From Streptomyces dysideae (GTDB taxonomy: Bacteria > Actinomycetota > Actinomycetes > Streptomycetales > Streptomycetaceae), in contig NZ_KQ949088.1 of NCBI RefSeq assembly GCF_001514305.1, positions 124,001 to 188,000 on the forward strand: a DNA stretch of 64,000 bases, read 5' to 3'. Every line of letters begins with the position of its first letter. Positions within the stretch are counted from its first letter, which is position 1. The notes under the pieces are model-generated. The model did not search any database and was not told the origin of the DNA. It saw only the letters and a list, made by a program, of their open reading frames with translations. This document shows positions 34,055 through 43,291 of this stretch, piece by piece. Both the position numbers and the translations under genes were made by a program.

Positions 34055-35370
34055 GCAAGCGAAGGAGAGCCACCCCGGCCACCCCGGCCCCCCGGCGCAG
34101 AGCCGGCGCCGCCGCCCTGACACTGACCGCAGCCTGTGTGCTGCTCGGCGTCGGGGCCGGCCCGGCCCAGGCGGCGGAGGTGTCGTACGCGACCGAGTGC
34201 GTCCCGCCGTCGATCTCGGGGCTGCCGCCGGTCCAGGGCACCACGAAGGTGGAGATCACCGCACCGGCGACGGCGAAGGTGGGTGACGAGGTCGAGGTGG
34301 TGTGGAAGTTCGTCCAGGCCGCTTCCAAGAACCCCGACCTCATCGACCTGCCGGCGAACTCGGTGCAGCCGAGCGGCACCCTCAAGGCGGCCGGCGCGCA
34401 GTCCGCGGACCTCGCGATGCAGGGGCCGCGGGAGAACCCGGCCATTCCCAAGGGCGGCGACATGGTGCTGTCCGACATGAAGGGCACGCTGAAGCTGACG
34501 ACGCCCGGGGAGGTGACGCTGACGCCGGACGCGTACGCCATCAACGCCCTGTCGACGGACACGAAGTGCACGCCTGAGGAGGCGGTGAAGTCGGCGGCGA
34601 CGATCAACGTGACGCCGGGGGAGGGGAGCCCACCGCCCGAGTCGCCCGACCCCACGGACAGCGCGACGCCGACCACCTCACCCACTCCTACACCCACCCC
34701 TACACCCACCACTTCACCCACCGAGGGCGACGGCGGCGGCCAGACCGACTTCACCGGCAAGGAGGTCCAGGTCCCGTACGAGTGCAAGACGCCCATCGGT
34801 GACAAGGACGCCACCTCGCCGGTCCAGATCAACGCCAAGAAGAACGGCGGGAGTTTCGACCTCACCGTCCAGTTCAAGAAGTCGGTGATGGACAGCCCCG
34901 CCGACATTCCCAAGGACTCGGTCAAGCCGTACATGGAGGTCGTCCTGGGCGGCGCCGACAAGGGCACCGTGCATGTGGAGGGCCCGACCAACTCCGAGGA
35001 CATCAAGTCGGGCGAGCCGATCGAGATCCCCGACCTCACCGGCACCTACAAACCGGGTGCGAGCGGCGAGTCGACCCTCGCGCCGGGCATCCTGACGATC
35101 GAGGCCCTCGGCACGACCACGACGTGCACCCCCGCCAAGAGCGAGGTCTCGCTGACCCTGGACACGACGGAGCAGGCGGGCGGCGCGTCCGGCGGTTCGG
35201 GATCGTCCTCGGGCGGCACGTCGAGCGGCGGCACATCCCCCGACGGCGGCCTCGCGGACACGGGCGCCGACGACCACGGCGTACTGAAGGCCCTCGCCCT
35301 GGTGGCCGGCACGGCGGTGCTGCTGGGCGGCGCGGTGTTCACGTTCATGCCGGGACGGAGGGTGCGCTAG
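34051..35370 (+). CDS. Sortase-anchored LADTG protein with two two-cysteine modules
   Basis: A 439-residue protein. A twin-Arg-rich signal peptide (about 1-37) precedes module A (about 42-165, ECVPPSISGLPP ... TKCTPEE), a Pro/Thr/Ser linker with PTPTPTPTT runs, then module B (about 230-365, YECKTPIGDKDATSP ... TTTTCTP), which is plainly homologous to the module of the first gene in this cluster. A Gly/Ser linker and the sorting signal LADTG, hydrophobic stretch and RR tail end it. LAxTG is the class E sortase motif. GAAGGGA precedes the GTG. The gene arose by module duplication. Confidence 0.85.
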   Translation: MSKRRRATPATPAPRRRAGAAALTLTAACVLLGVGAGPAQAAEVSYATECVPPSISGLPPVQGTTKVEITAPATAKVGDEVEVVWKFVQAASKNPDLIDLPANSVQPSGTLKAAGAQSADLAMQGPRENPAIPKGGDMVLSDMKGTLKLTTPGEVTLTPDAYAINALSTDTKCTPEEAVKSAATINVTPGEGSPPPESPDPTDSATPTTSPTPTPTPTPTTSPTEGDGGGQTDFTGKEVQVPYECKTPIGDKDATSPVQINAKKNGGSFDLTVQFKKSVMDSPADIPKDSVKPYMEVVLGGADKGTVHVEGPTNSEDIKSGEPIEIPDLTGTYKPGASGESTLAPGILTIEALGTTTTCTPAKSEVSLTLDTTEQAGGASGGSGSSSGGTSSGGTSPDGGLADTGADDHGVLKALALVAGTAVLLGGAVFTFMPGRRVR

Positions 35371-35406
35371 CTCACCTGAGGTGTGCGGGCCGTATCAACG
35401 CGCGGA

Positions 35407-35439
35407 AGGCCACTGCACCCACGTGAAGTGCAGTGGCCT
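35407..35439. terminator. Bidirectional terminator
   Basis: AGGCCACTGCAC (35407-35418) and GTGCAGTGGCCT (35428-35439), perfect 12-bp arms with a nine-base loop, between the wall-protein operon and the convergent transporter relic. Confidence 0.85.
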
Positions 35440-35467
35440 CCGTCGGCTCAGCCGGGCCGGCCAGGCC

Positions 35468-36251
35468 TCAGTGGACGTCGCCCATCTGCGCCTTGACCTT
35501 CTTGCGGTACATGTAGACCGCGAAGCCCGCCACGGCGGCGAGCGTCGCTTCCACCGCCACCGCCACCGCCACCGCCACCGCCACCGCGCCCGTGCCGCTC
35601 AGGTCGACGCCGCCGACCGCCGGGTTGGAGAGCAGGCCGGTGACCGAGTCGCCCGCGGTGACCGCGAGGAACCACACGCCCATCATCTGGCTGGCGTACT
35701 TGGCCGGTGCCATCTTCGTCGTCACCGACAGGCCGACCGGGGAGAGGCAGAGTTCACCGACGGTCTGGATGAAGTAGATGCCGACCAGCCACATCGGGCT
35801 GACCGCGGTGCCGCCCGCCGCCATGGCCAGCGGGATCAGGAAGAAGAACGACACACCGATCAGGACCAGCGCCATCGCGAACTTCACGATGGTGCTCGGC
35901 TCCTTGCGTTTGCCGTTCAGCCACAGCCACACCCAGGCGAAGACCGGGGCCGGCGCCATGATGAACAGCGGGTTCAGCGACTGGTGCCAGGAGGTCGGGA
36001 ACTCGAAGCCGAGCAGCGAGTCGGCGACCTTCTGGTCGTTCGAGCCGAACGCCTGCACCGTGGACGCGCCCTGGTCGTAGATCATCCAGAACACTGCAGC
36101 CGCGACGAAGAACCAGATGTACGCGGTCATGCTGGACTGCTCGGGAGCCGAGAGGTCCTTCTCCCATGATCGTGACGGCGGCGATGGTCACCGTCTTGCG
36201 CGGGCCCCAGACCCGGTCACCCAGCCAGCCGCCCGGCATGGCGAGCAGGTA
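35468..36251 (-). pseudogene. Broken POT-family peptide transporter
   Basis: The right end (YLLAMPGGWLGDRVWGPRKT, to about 36165) is the second helix and A-motif region of a proton-dependent oligopeptide transporter. It then jumps, with a frame change near 36160, to EKDLSAPEQSSMTAYIWFFV and the whole C-terminal half (220 residues from an internal ATG). The first helix and about five further helices are missing. A GCCACC-type hexamer repeat, six copies (35551-35586), encodes an odd AVAVAVAV run near the C-terminus. The transporter core is lost, so activity is unlikely. Confidence 0.85.
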
Positions 36252-36331
36252 AGAAGAAGGTTCTGCGGAGGTAAGAATCCCGGCCCTCGATCACACCCCG
36301 GCTCTTGTCATGGTCGGACTACCATCAGCTC

Positions 36332-37009
36332 ATGACCCGTGTACTGCTCGCCGAGGACGACGCGTCCATCTCGGAGCCGCTGGCCCGCGCACTGCGCCGG
36401 GAAGGGTACGAGGTCGAGGTGCGTGAGGACGGACCCACCGCGCTCGACGCCGGAACGCAGGGCGGTGTCGACCTGGTCGTGCTGGACCTGGGCCTGCCCG
36501 GCATGGACGGCCTGGAGGTGGCCCGCCGGCTGCGCGCCGAGGGACTCACCGTCCCGATCCTCATCCTGACCGCGCGCGCCGACGAGGTGGACACCGTCGT
36601 CGGCCTCGACGCGGGCGCCGACGACTACGTCACCAAGCCGTTCCGGCTCGCCGAACTGCTCGCCCGGGTCCGGGCGCTGCTCCGCCGCGGTGCCGCGGAG
36701 CCTCAGCAGCCGCCCGCGACGCACGGTGTGCGGATCGACGTCGAGTCGCACCGCGCTTGGATGGGCGACGAGGAGTTGCAGCTCACCGCCAAGGAGTTCG
36801 ATCTGCTGCGGGTGCTGGTGCGCGATGCGGGGCGGGTTGTCACTCGCGACCAGCTGATGCGTGAGGTGTGGGACACGACGTGGTGGTCGTCGACCAAGAC
36901 GCTGGACATGCATATCTCGTGGCTGCGGAAGAAACTTGGCGACGATGCGGCTAACCCTCGGTATATCGCCACCGTGCGTGGGGTTGGGTTCCGGTTCGAG
37001 AAGAGCTAG
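36332..37009 (+). CDS. OmpR-family response regulator
   Basis: A 225-residue protein with a receiver domain (AEDDASIS acidic pair, phospho-Asp in VVLDLGLPGMDG, Lys in YVTKPF) and a C-terminal winged helix (LTAKEFDLLRVLVRDAGRVV, then TKTLDMHISWLRKKLGDD). It pairs with the histidine kinase 128 bases downstream. The ATG has no ribosome binding site; TACCAT ends six bases before it, so the transcript is probably leaderless. The controlled genes are unknown. Confidence 0.93.
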   Translation: MTRVLLAEDDASISEPLARALRREGYEVEVREDGPTALDAGTQGGVDLVVLDLGLPGMDGLEVARRLRAEGLTVPILILTARADEVDTVVGLDAGADDYVTKPFRLAELLARVRALLRRGAAEPQQPPATHGVRIDVESHRAWMGDEELQLTAKEFDLLRVLVRDAGRVVTRDQLMREVWDTTWWSSTKTLDMHISWLRKKLGDDAANPRYIATVRGVGFRFEKS

Positions 37010-37027
37010 TCGCCGCGGCGGGCCCGG

Positions 37028-37092
37028 GTGGGTGTGCGGCTGCGAACCGTGGGGGGCTGGTCGCGCAGTTCCCCGCGCCCCTGTCGGGGCGC
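37028..37092 (+). repeat. Streptomyces dispersed intergenic repeat
   Basis: The segment contains CTGGTCGCGCAGTTCCCCGC followed by GCCCC-TGTC-GGGGC, a hairpin. From memory this family is very frequent in Streptomyces intergenic DNA, often near gene ends. Here it fills the gap between response regulator and kinase genes and may act as an attenuating hairpin. Confidence 0.75.
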
Positions 37093-37137
37093 TTTCGCCT
37101 CCCCTTGTCATAAAGTCACCGCCGCCCGGAGGGCCCT

Positions 37138-38409
37138 GTGCGTCGCCGTCTTATTCAGTCGACCCTTGCTGTCGTTCTCGTCGTCATCGCCGTCTTCGGG
37201 GTGTCCCTGGTCATCGTCGAGACCCGGACCATCAGCAACACCGCCCAGGAGCGGGTGGACACCGAGGCGGTGCGGCTGGCCAGTATCGTGGACAGTCGGC
37301 TGCTCGGTGCCGAGACCGTCGACGCGGAGGCCCTCCGGGAGCAGATCCAGGGCGACCGCTACGCCGAGATCCGTATCCCCGGCAAGCCGCTCATCGAGGT
37401 GGGCACCAAGCCGACCGGTGACGTCATCAGCGCCAAGGAGCGGGGCGAGGAGGGCGAGACGGTCCTCGTGCAGGAGCCGCGTTCGTCGGTGACGCGGGAG
37501 GTCGGCCGTACGCTGCTGATCATCGCGGCGGTGGCCCTGCTGGCGGTGATCGCGGCCGTGCTGCTGGCGGTACGCCAGGCCAACCGGCTGGCGTCGCCCC
37601 TGACCGACCTCGCGGAGACGGCCGAACGCCTCGGCTCGGGCGACCCGCGCCCCCGGCACAAGCGCTACGGCGTCCCCGAGCTGGACCGGGTCGCGGACGT
37701 CCTCGACTCCTCCGCGGAACGCATCGCCCGCATGCTCACCGCGGAACGCCGCCTGGCCGCCGACGCCTCCCACCAGCTGCGCACCCCGCTCACGGCGCTG
37801 TCGATGCGCCTGGAGGAGATCACCCTCACCGACGATCCGGACACGGTGAAGGAGGAGGCGACGATCGCGCTGACGCAGGTGGAACGCCTGACGGACGTGG
37901 TGGAACGCCTGCTGACCAACTCCCGCGACCCGCGCACCGGCTCCGCCGTCTCCTTCGACCTGGACGAGGTCATCCAGCAGCAGCTCGCGGAATGGCGCCC
38001 GGCGTACCGCAGCGTGGGCCGCGCGATCGTGAGCTCCGGCAAGCGGCATCTGCGGGCCGTGGGCACGCCGGGCGCGGTGGCCCAGGTGCTGGCAGCCCTG
38101 ATCGAGAACTCCCTCATGCACGGCGGCGGCACGGTGGCCCTCCGCACCCGCGTCACCGGCAACCAGGCTGTGATCGAGGTCACGGACGAGGGGCCCGGCG
38201 TACCGCCCGACCTCGGCGCCCGCATCTTCGAGCGCACCATCAGCGGCCGCAACTCCACGGGCATCGGCCTGGCGGTCGCCCGCGACCTCGCGGAGGCGGA
38301 CGGCGGCCGCCTGGAGATGCTCCAGGTGAAGCCGCCGGTGTTCGGCCTGTTCCTGTCCCGTACGCCGCTGCAGAAGCCGGAGTCGGACGAGGAGCCGACG
38401 GTCAGGTAA
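37138..38409 (+). CDS. Sensor histidine kinase
   Basis: A 423-residue membrane kinase: helix 1 (about 8-28), an extracytoplasmic loop of about 90 residues, helix 2 (about 122-144), HAMP (about 145-200), a HisKA domain with the phospho-His in ADASHQLRTPLTAL, then HATPase N-box LIENSLMHGGG and G-boxes DEGPGVPPDLG and GIGLAVARDLA. The GTG has GGAGG seven bases upstream. The cognate regulator is upstream. The loop shows no known ligand-binding motif. Confidence 0.93.
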   Translation: MRRRLIQSTLAVVLVVIAVFGVSLVIVETRTISNTAQERVDTEAVRLASIVDSRLLGAETVDAEALREQIQGDRYAEIRIPGKPLIEVGTKPTGDVISAKERGEEGETVLVQEPRSSVTREVGRTLLIIAAVALLAVIAAVLLAVRQANRLASPLTDLAETAERLGSGDPRPRHKRYGVPELDRVADVLDSSAERIARMLTAERRLAADASHQLRTPLTALSMRLEEITLTDDPDTVKEEATIALTQVERLTDVVERLLTNSRDPRTGSAVSFDLDEVIQQQLAEWRPAYRSVGRAIVSSGKRHLRAVGTPGAVAQVLAALIENSLMHGGGTVALRTRVTGNQAVIEVTDEGPGVPPDLGARIFERTISGRNSTGIGLAVARDLAEADGGRLEMLQVKPPVFGLFLSRTPLQKPESDEEPTVR

Positions 38410-38443
38410 GAAGTGAAAGGTCCGGTGCGGAGTGCGGGGCGGA

Positions 38444-38959
38444 TCAGCTGACGTGCTGCTTCGGTTTCGGCTTCTCCGTCGGCGGCGTCGGCTCCGACGC
38501 CAGGAACGATTCCGCGCCGGCCACCGCCTCCCGCGCCGGAAGCGCCCGGAACACCCAGGTCCGGTACGACCAGAAGCGGAACAGCGTGGCGATCCCGATG
38601 CCGAGGAACTTGAAGATGTTGCTCTGCAGCGGGCTGTCCCAGCCGAAGCCGTACGTCGCCGCGTACAGCAGGCCGTTCTCGATCACCAGGCCGACCACGC
38701 TGAACAGCAGGAACAGCGACATTTCCTTCGTACGCCGGCTCTTGTCGCGGTCCCGGTACGTGAAGTAGCGGAAGCCGACGTAGTTGAAGGCGATGGCGAC
38801 GACGGTCGCGATGACGCTCGCCCGGACGACCTGCAGCTCGGTGACGCTCCGTACCAGGTTGAAGACCGCCAGATTGACGAGGAGCCCGGCGCCGCCCACG
38901 GCGCCGAACTTGGCGGCCTCGTGCACGAGACGCCGAAGCCTCGATGAACCATGTCCCAT
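38444..38959 (-). CDS. GtrA family membrane protein
   Basis: A 171-residue protein with four hydrophobic helices in GtrA order (KFGAVGGAGLLVNLAVFNLV; ATVVAIAFNYVGFRYFTYRD; LFLLFSVVGLVIENGLLYAA; FLGIGIATLFRFWSYRTWVF). GtrA proteins are thought to move lipid-linked sugars across the membrane. The tail is Pro/Lys-rich. It converges with the kinase gene and diverges from purK. Confidence 0.88.
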   Translation of the reverse strand: MGHGSSRLRRLVHEAAKFGAVGGAGLLVNLAVFNLVRSVTELQVVRASVIATVVAIAFNYVGFRYFTYRDRDKSRRTKEMSLFLLFSVVGLVIENGLLYAATYGFGWDSPLQSNIFKFLGIGIATLFRFWSYRTWVFRALPAREAVAGAESFLASEPTPPTEKPKPKQHVS

Positions 38960-39122
38960 GGTCGTGAAGGCTCCTGTCCGGTCGGTTTCGTCAACCCAGC
39001 CATGCTAACCACCCCCCCTCCGGATTGCCTGTGCACGAGCCCACAGGTCGGCAAGAAGCCCGGAATGGGCCTGTACGAGGCATGGAGTCCGGTCCCGTCG
39101 GCGTGGCCGATACCCTAGGGGC

Positions 39123-40286
39123 GTGACATTCCCGGTAGTCGGCATGGTCGGCGGTGGCCAGCTTGCTCGTATGACACACGAGGCAGGCATCCCGCTCGGC
39201 ATCAGGTTCAAGCTCCTCAGTGACACCCCTCAGGATTCCGCGGCGCAGGTCGTGAGCGATGTCGTCATCGGCGACTACCGCGATCTCGACACGCTGCGCG
39301 ACTTCGCACGCGGGTGCGATGTGATCACCTTCGATCACGAACACGTACCCACCGAGCACCTCAGGGCCCTGGAGGCGGACGGCATACCCGTCCGCCCGGG
39401 CCCCGACGCGCTCGTGCACGCCCAGGACAAGGGCGTGATGCGGGCGAGGCTCGACGCGATCGGCGTGCCGTGTCCGCGCCACAGGATCGTGTCCGACCCC
39501 GGTGACGTGGCCGCGTTCGCTGCTGAGCTGGGTGGGCGGGAGGGAACCGGCACAGACGGCTTCCCCGTCGTCCTCAAGACCGTCCGCGGCGGCTACGACG
39601 GCAAGGGCGTGTGGGTCGTGGACTCCGTCGAGGAGGCCGCCGAGCCCTTCCGCGCCGGTGTGCCCGTGCTCGCCGAGGAGAAGGTCGACTTCGTGCGCGA
39701 GCTGGCGGCGAACGTCGTACGGTCGCCGCACGGCCAGGCCGTCGCCTACCCGGTCGTCGAGTCCCAGCAGGTCAACGGCGTCTGTGACACGGTCATCGCG
39801 CCCGCCCCCGACCTCGATGAGGCCCTCGCCCTCAAGGCCGAGGAGATGGCGCTGCGGATCGCGAAGGAACTGGACGTCGTCGGCCATCTCGCCGTCGAGC
39901 TGTTCCACACCCGCGACGGCCGCATCCTCGTCAACGAGCTCGCGATGCGCCCGCACAACTCGGGGCACTGGACCCAGGACGGGGCGATCACGTCCCAGTT
40001 CGCCAACCACGTCCGGGCCGTCCTCGACCTCCCCCTCGGCGATCCGCGCCCGCGCGCGAAGTGGACGGTCATGGTCAACGTCCTCGGCGGCGACTACCCG
40101 GACATGTACTCCGCGTACCTGCACTGCATGGCCCGCGACCCCCAGCTCAAGATCCACATGTACGGCAAGGACGTGAAGCCCGGCCGCAAGGTGGGGCACG
40201 TCAACACCTACGGCGACGACCTCGACGACGTGCTGGAGCGCGCCCGTCACGCTGCCGGCTATCTGAGAGGCACGATCACCGAATGA
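39123..40286 (+). CDS. purK: 5-(carboxyamino)imidazole ribonucleotide synthase
   Basis: A 387-residue ATP-grasp enzyme: VGMVGGGQLARMTHEAG at the N-terminus, the central ATP-grasp Lys in FPVVLKTVRGGYDGKG, AEEKVDF and the metal site ELAMRPHNSGHWT. It carboxylates AIR to N5-CAIR in purine synthesis. The GTG lacks a ribosome binding site; TACCCT ends six bases upstream, suggesting leaderless expression. The stop overlaps purE by ATGA. Confidence 0.96.
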   Translation: MTFPVVGMVGGGQLARMTHEAGIPLGIRFKLLSDTPQDSAAQVVSDVVIGDYRDLDTLRDFARGCDVITFDHEHVPTEHLRALEADGIPVRPGPDALVHAQDKGVMRARLDAIGVPCPRHRIVSDPGDVAAFAAELGGREGTGTDGFPVVLKTVRGGYDGKGVWVVDSVEEAAEPFRAGVPVLAEEKVDFVRELAANVVRSPHGQAVAYPVVESQQVNGVCDTVIAPAPDLDEALALKAEEMALRIAKELDVVGHLAVELFHTRDGRILVNELAMRPHNSGHWTQDGAITSQFANHVRAVLDLPLGDPRPRAKWTVMVNVLGGDYPDMYSAYLHCMARDPQLKIHMYGKDVKPGRKVGHVNTYGDDLDDVLERARHAAGYLRGTITE

Positions 40287-40807
40287 GCCCCGTTGTTGGC
40301 ATCGTCATGGGGTCGGACTCCGACTGGCCCGTCATGGAGGCCGCCGCCCAGGCCCTCGACGAGTTCGAGATCGACTACGAGGTCGACGTCGTCTCCGCGC
40401 ACCGAATGCCGCGCGAGATGATCACGTACGGTGAGCAGGCGGCCGAGCGGGGCCTGAAGGTGATCATCGCGGGGGCCGGTGGCGCCGCCCATCTCCCCGG
40501 CATGCTCGCCTCGGTGACCCCGCTGCCGGTCATCGGCGTCCCGGTGCCGCTGAAGTACCTCGACGGCATGGACTCGCTCCTGTCCATCGTGCAGATGCCG
40601 GCCGGTGTCCCGGTCGCCACCGTCTCCGTCGCCGGTGCCCGCAACGCCGGTCTCCTCGCGGCCCGTATCCTCGGCGCCCACGACGAGGAACTCCTCGGCC
40701 GGATGCGGGAGTTCCAGCAGGAGCTGAACGACCAGGCCACCGAGAAGGGCAAGCGCCTGCGCGCCAAGGTCGAGGGGGCCGGGAACGGCTTCGGCTTCGG
40801 GAAGTGA
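40283..40807 (+). CDS. purE: 5-(carboxyamino)imidazole ribonucleotide mutase
   Basis: A 174-residue class I PurE: VVGIVMGSDSDWPVM at the start, SAHRMPREM with the catalytic His, AGAGGAAHLPGMLAS and GVPVATVSVAGARNAGLLA. It converts N5-CAIR to CAIR, the step after purK. Overlaps both neighbours by four bases. Confidence 0.97.
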   Translation: MSPVVGIVMGSDSDWPVMEAAAQALDEFEIDYEVDVVSAHRMPREMITYGEQAAERGLKVIIAGAGGAAHLPGMLASVTPLPVIGVPVPLKYLDGMDSLLSIVQMPAGVPVATVSVAGARNAGLLAARILGAHDEELLGRMREFQQELNDQATEKGKRLRAKVEGAGNGFGFGK

Positions 40808-41991
40808 CGAGGATGGCCTCGCTGGACGAAGCCCGGGAACTCCTGCGCGAGTTCCCCGTCGTCGACGGTCACAACGACCTCCCGTGGGCGCTGCGCGAAC
40901 AGGTCCGCTACGACCTCGACGCCCGTGACATCGCCACATCCCAGGCCGCCCACCTGCACACCGACATCCCGCGGCTGCGCGAGGGCGGCGTCGGGGCGCA
41001 GTACTGGTCGGTGTACGTCCGCTCGGACCTGCCCGACGCGGTGCCGGCGACGCTGGAACAGATCGACTGCGTACGGCAGCTACTGGCGCGCTACCCACGG
41101 GACCTGCGGCCGGCGTTCACCGCGGCCGACATGGAGGCGGCGCGGGATGAGGGCCGTATCGCCTCCCTGATGGGCGCGGAGGGCGGCCACTCCATCGCCA
41201 ACTCCCTCGCCACACTGCGGGCGTTGTACGCGCTGGGCGTCCGCTACATGACGCTCACCCACAACGACAACATCGCGTGGGCGGACTCGGCGACGGACGA
41301 GCCCGGCGTGGGCGGCCTGTCGGCGTTCGGCCGTGCGGTGGTCCGGGAGATGAACCGCGAGGGCATGCTCGTCGACCTCTCGCACGTGGCGGCGACGACG
41401 ATGGGGGACGCGCTGGACGCGACAATGGCGCCGGTGATCTTCTCCCACTCCTCGTCCCGGGCCGTCTGCAACCACCCCCGCAACATCCCCGACGACGTCC
41501 TGGAACGCCTCCCCGGCAACGGCGGCATGGCGATGGTCACCTTCGTCCCGAAGTTCGTGCTCCAGGCGGCCGTCGACTGGACGGCGGCCGCGGACGAGAA
41601 CATGCGCGCCCACGGCTTCCACCACCTCGCCACCACCCCCGGGGCGATGAAGGTCCACCGCGCCTACGAGGAACAGAACCCCCGCCCGGTCGCCACGGTG
41701 TCCACGGTCGCCGACCACCTCGACCACATGCGCGAGGTCACCGGCATCGACCACCTCGGCATCGGCGGCGACTACGACGGCACGGCGTTCACCCCGGATG
41801 GCCTGAACGACGTCTCCGGCTACCCCAACCTGATCGCCGAGCTCCTGGACCGCGGCTGGTCCCGCTCCGACCTGGCCAAGCTGACCTGGCAGAACGCGGT
41901 CCGGGTACTGGGCGCGGCGGAGGACGTGGCCCGCGACCTCCAGACGACGCGGGGTCCGTCCAACGCGACGATCGAGTCGCTCGACGGCTGA
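40804..41991 (+). CDS. Renal-type membrane dipeptidase (M19)
   Basis: A 395-residue member of the human renal dipeptidase family. All binuclear zinc ligands are present: VDGHNDLPW (His, Asp), MGAEGGHSI (bridging Glu), IFSHSSSRAVCNHPRN (His residues) and IGGDYDGTAF (Asp). The S. coelicolor homologue SCO3058 has a known structure and hydrolyses L-Xaa-D-Xaa dipeptides. No signal peptide, so cytosolic. GTG overlaps purE by four bases; an ATG at 40813 is an alternative start. Confidence 0.94.
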   Translation: MTRMASLDEARELLREFPVVDGHNDLPWALREQVRYDLDARDIATSQAAHLHTDIPRLREGGVGAQYWSVYVRSDLPDAVPATLEQIDCVRQLLARYPRDLRPAFTAADMEAARDEGRIASLMGAEGGHSIANSLATLRALYALGVRYMTLTHNDNIAWADSATDEPGVGGLSAFGRAVVREMNREGMLVDLSHVAATTMGDALDATMAPVIFSHSSSRAVCNHPRNIPDDVLERLPGNGGMAMVTFVPKFVLQAAVDWTAAADENMRAHGFHHLATTPGAMKVHRAYEEQNPRPVATVSTVADHLDHMREVTGIDHLGIGGDYDGTAFTPDGLNDVSGYPNLIAELLDRGWSRSDLAKLTWQNAVRVLGAAEDVARDLQTTRGPSNATIESLDG

Positions 41992-42162
41992 GCGGTTCCG
42001 GCGGAGAGGGCGGGGTGGTCGGTGGGCCGACCGTTTCGCCCGCAGCCGGCCGCGGTACCCCCGAACGCCCCACCCACCAGGAAGCCCACCCTGCTCCGTG
42101 CGACGGTGACCGTACCCCTACCGGCACGATCACGACGTAGCTCACGACGTACGGAGCCCGCC

Positions 42163-43278
42163 ATGGCAGACCTCCAGGACGAACTGCGCACCGCGACCGA
42201 GGTCGACGCCCTTGACGCCCTGGCCGGCCCTTTTGCCGACGAGCCGTACGAACCCGTCTCGGACCCCGACGCCGAGCCCCTCGAACGCGCGCACGTGATC
42301 CTCGCCGCGCACCCCGTCGCCGACGGCTACAGCGGTCTGCCGTGGGCGCTGCGGCACCTTCCGTGGTTCGACCTGGAGCTCGGCGAGAGTGCCGTCGACA
42401 CCGACGTACCGCGGATGCGCGAAGGTCACGTCGGTGCGCTGTTCTGGTCGCTGCATCTGCCCGAGGGGCTGGACGGGGACCCGGCCGTCGGGGCCACCCT
42501 GGAGCAGCTGGACCTGGTGAAGACCGTCGTACGGGCCCACCCCGAGGGCCTGCGGCTCGCGTTGACCGCCGGGCAGGCCACCGACGTCCACAACTGCGGT
42601 CGCGTCGCCGTCCTGCTCGGCCCCGCCGGCGCCGCCGCCCTCGGCGACTCGCTCGGCATCCTGCGCTCCCTGCACGCCCTCGGTCTGCGCGTCCTCACGT
42701 TGTCCGGCGTGTCCTGGGCGAGCGAGGCGGGGCTGACACGGTTCGGCGAGGAGGTGCTGCGCGAGATGAACCGGCTCGGTGTGCTCGCCGACCTCTCCGG
42801 CGCCTCCGCGGACACCGTGCGACGGGCGTTCGCGGTCTCCAAGGCGCCGGTGCTCTTCACCCGCTCCGCCGCCCGCGCCCTGCGCCCCCACCCGGCCAAC
42901 CTCCCCGATGACCTGCTGGCCGAGCTGGGTGCCGCCAAGGGCCTGTGCATGGTGCCGCTCACCGCCGAACAGACCGGCCCGTCCGTCCGGGACGTCGCCG
43001 ACCACCTCGACCATCTGCGCGCCGTCGCGGGCCCGGAATGCGTCGGCCTGTCCGGCACCTACGACGCCGGCACCGCCCACCCCCAGGACCTCGCCGACGC
43101 CTCCTGCTACCCGCACCTCATCGCCGAGCTCCTGCGCCGCGACTGGGCCGAGTCCGGCATCGCCCTGCTGACCTGGGGCAACGTCCAGCGCGTACTGCGC
43201 GGCGCCGACTTCACGGCACGGGCCGCGCAGCAGCGCCGGGAGCCGTCGACGGCGAAGATCGCGGAACTCGACGGATAG
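42163..43278 (+). CDS. Inactive paralogue of M19 dipeptidase
   Basis: A 371-residue protein collinear with the upstream dipeptidase (for example TDVPRMREGHVGALFWSLH, then HPANLPDDLLAEL). Every metal-ligand site is altered: GHNDLPW reads GYSGLPW, GAEGGHS reads GPAGAAA, SHSSSRA reads TRSAARA and GGDYDG reads SGTYDAG. The frame is intact, codon use is normal and GGAG precedes the ATG, so it is maintained and not decaying. It should not hydrolyse dipeptides and may be a regulator or partner of the active enzyme. Confidence 0.88.
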   Translation: MADLQDELRTATEVDALDALAGPFADEPYEPVSDPDAEPLERAHVILAAHPVADGYSGLPWALRHLPWFDLELGESAVDTDVPRMREGHVGALFWSLHLPEGLDGDPAVGATLEQLDLVKTVVRAHPEGLRLALTAGQATDVHNCGRVAVLLGPAGAAALGDSLGILRSLHALGLRVLTLSGVSWASEAGLTRFGEEVLREMNRLGVLADLSGASADTVRRAFAVSKAPVLFTRSAARALRPHPANLPDDLLAELGAAKGLCMVPLTAEQTGPSVRDVADHLDHLRAVAGPECVGLSGTYDAGTAHPQDLADASCYPHLIAELLRRDWAESGIALLTWGNVQRVLRGADFTARAAQQRREPSTAKIAELDG

Positions 43279-43291
43279 GGTCCAGTCCCCT

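Noticed and set aside
33301..35370. 689-codon frame starting inside the third wall-protein gene
   Set aside because: The first 250 residues are an alternate frame of that gene; the real start is the GTG at 34051 with a ribosome binding site and signal peptide.
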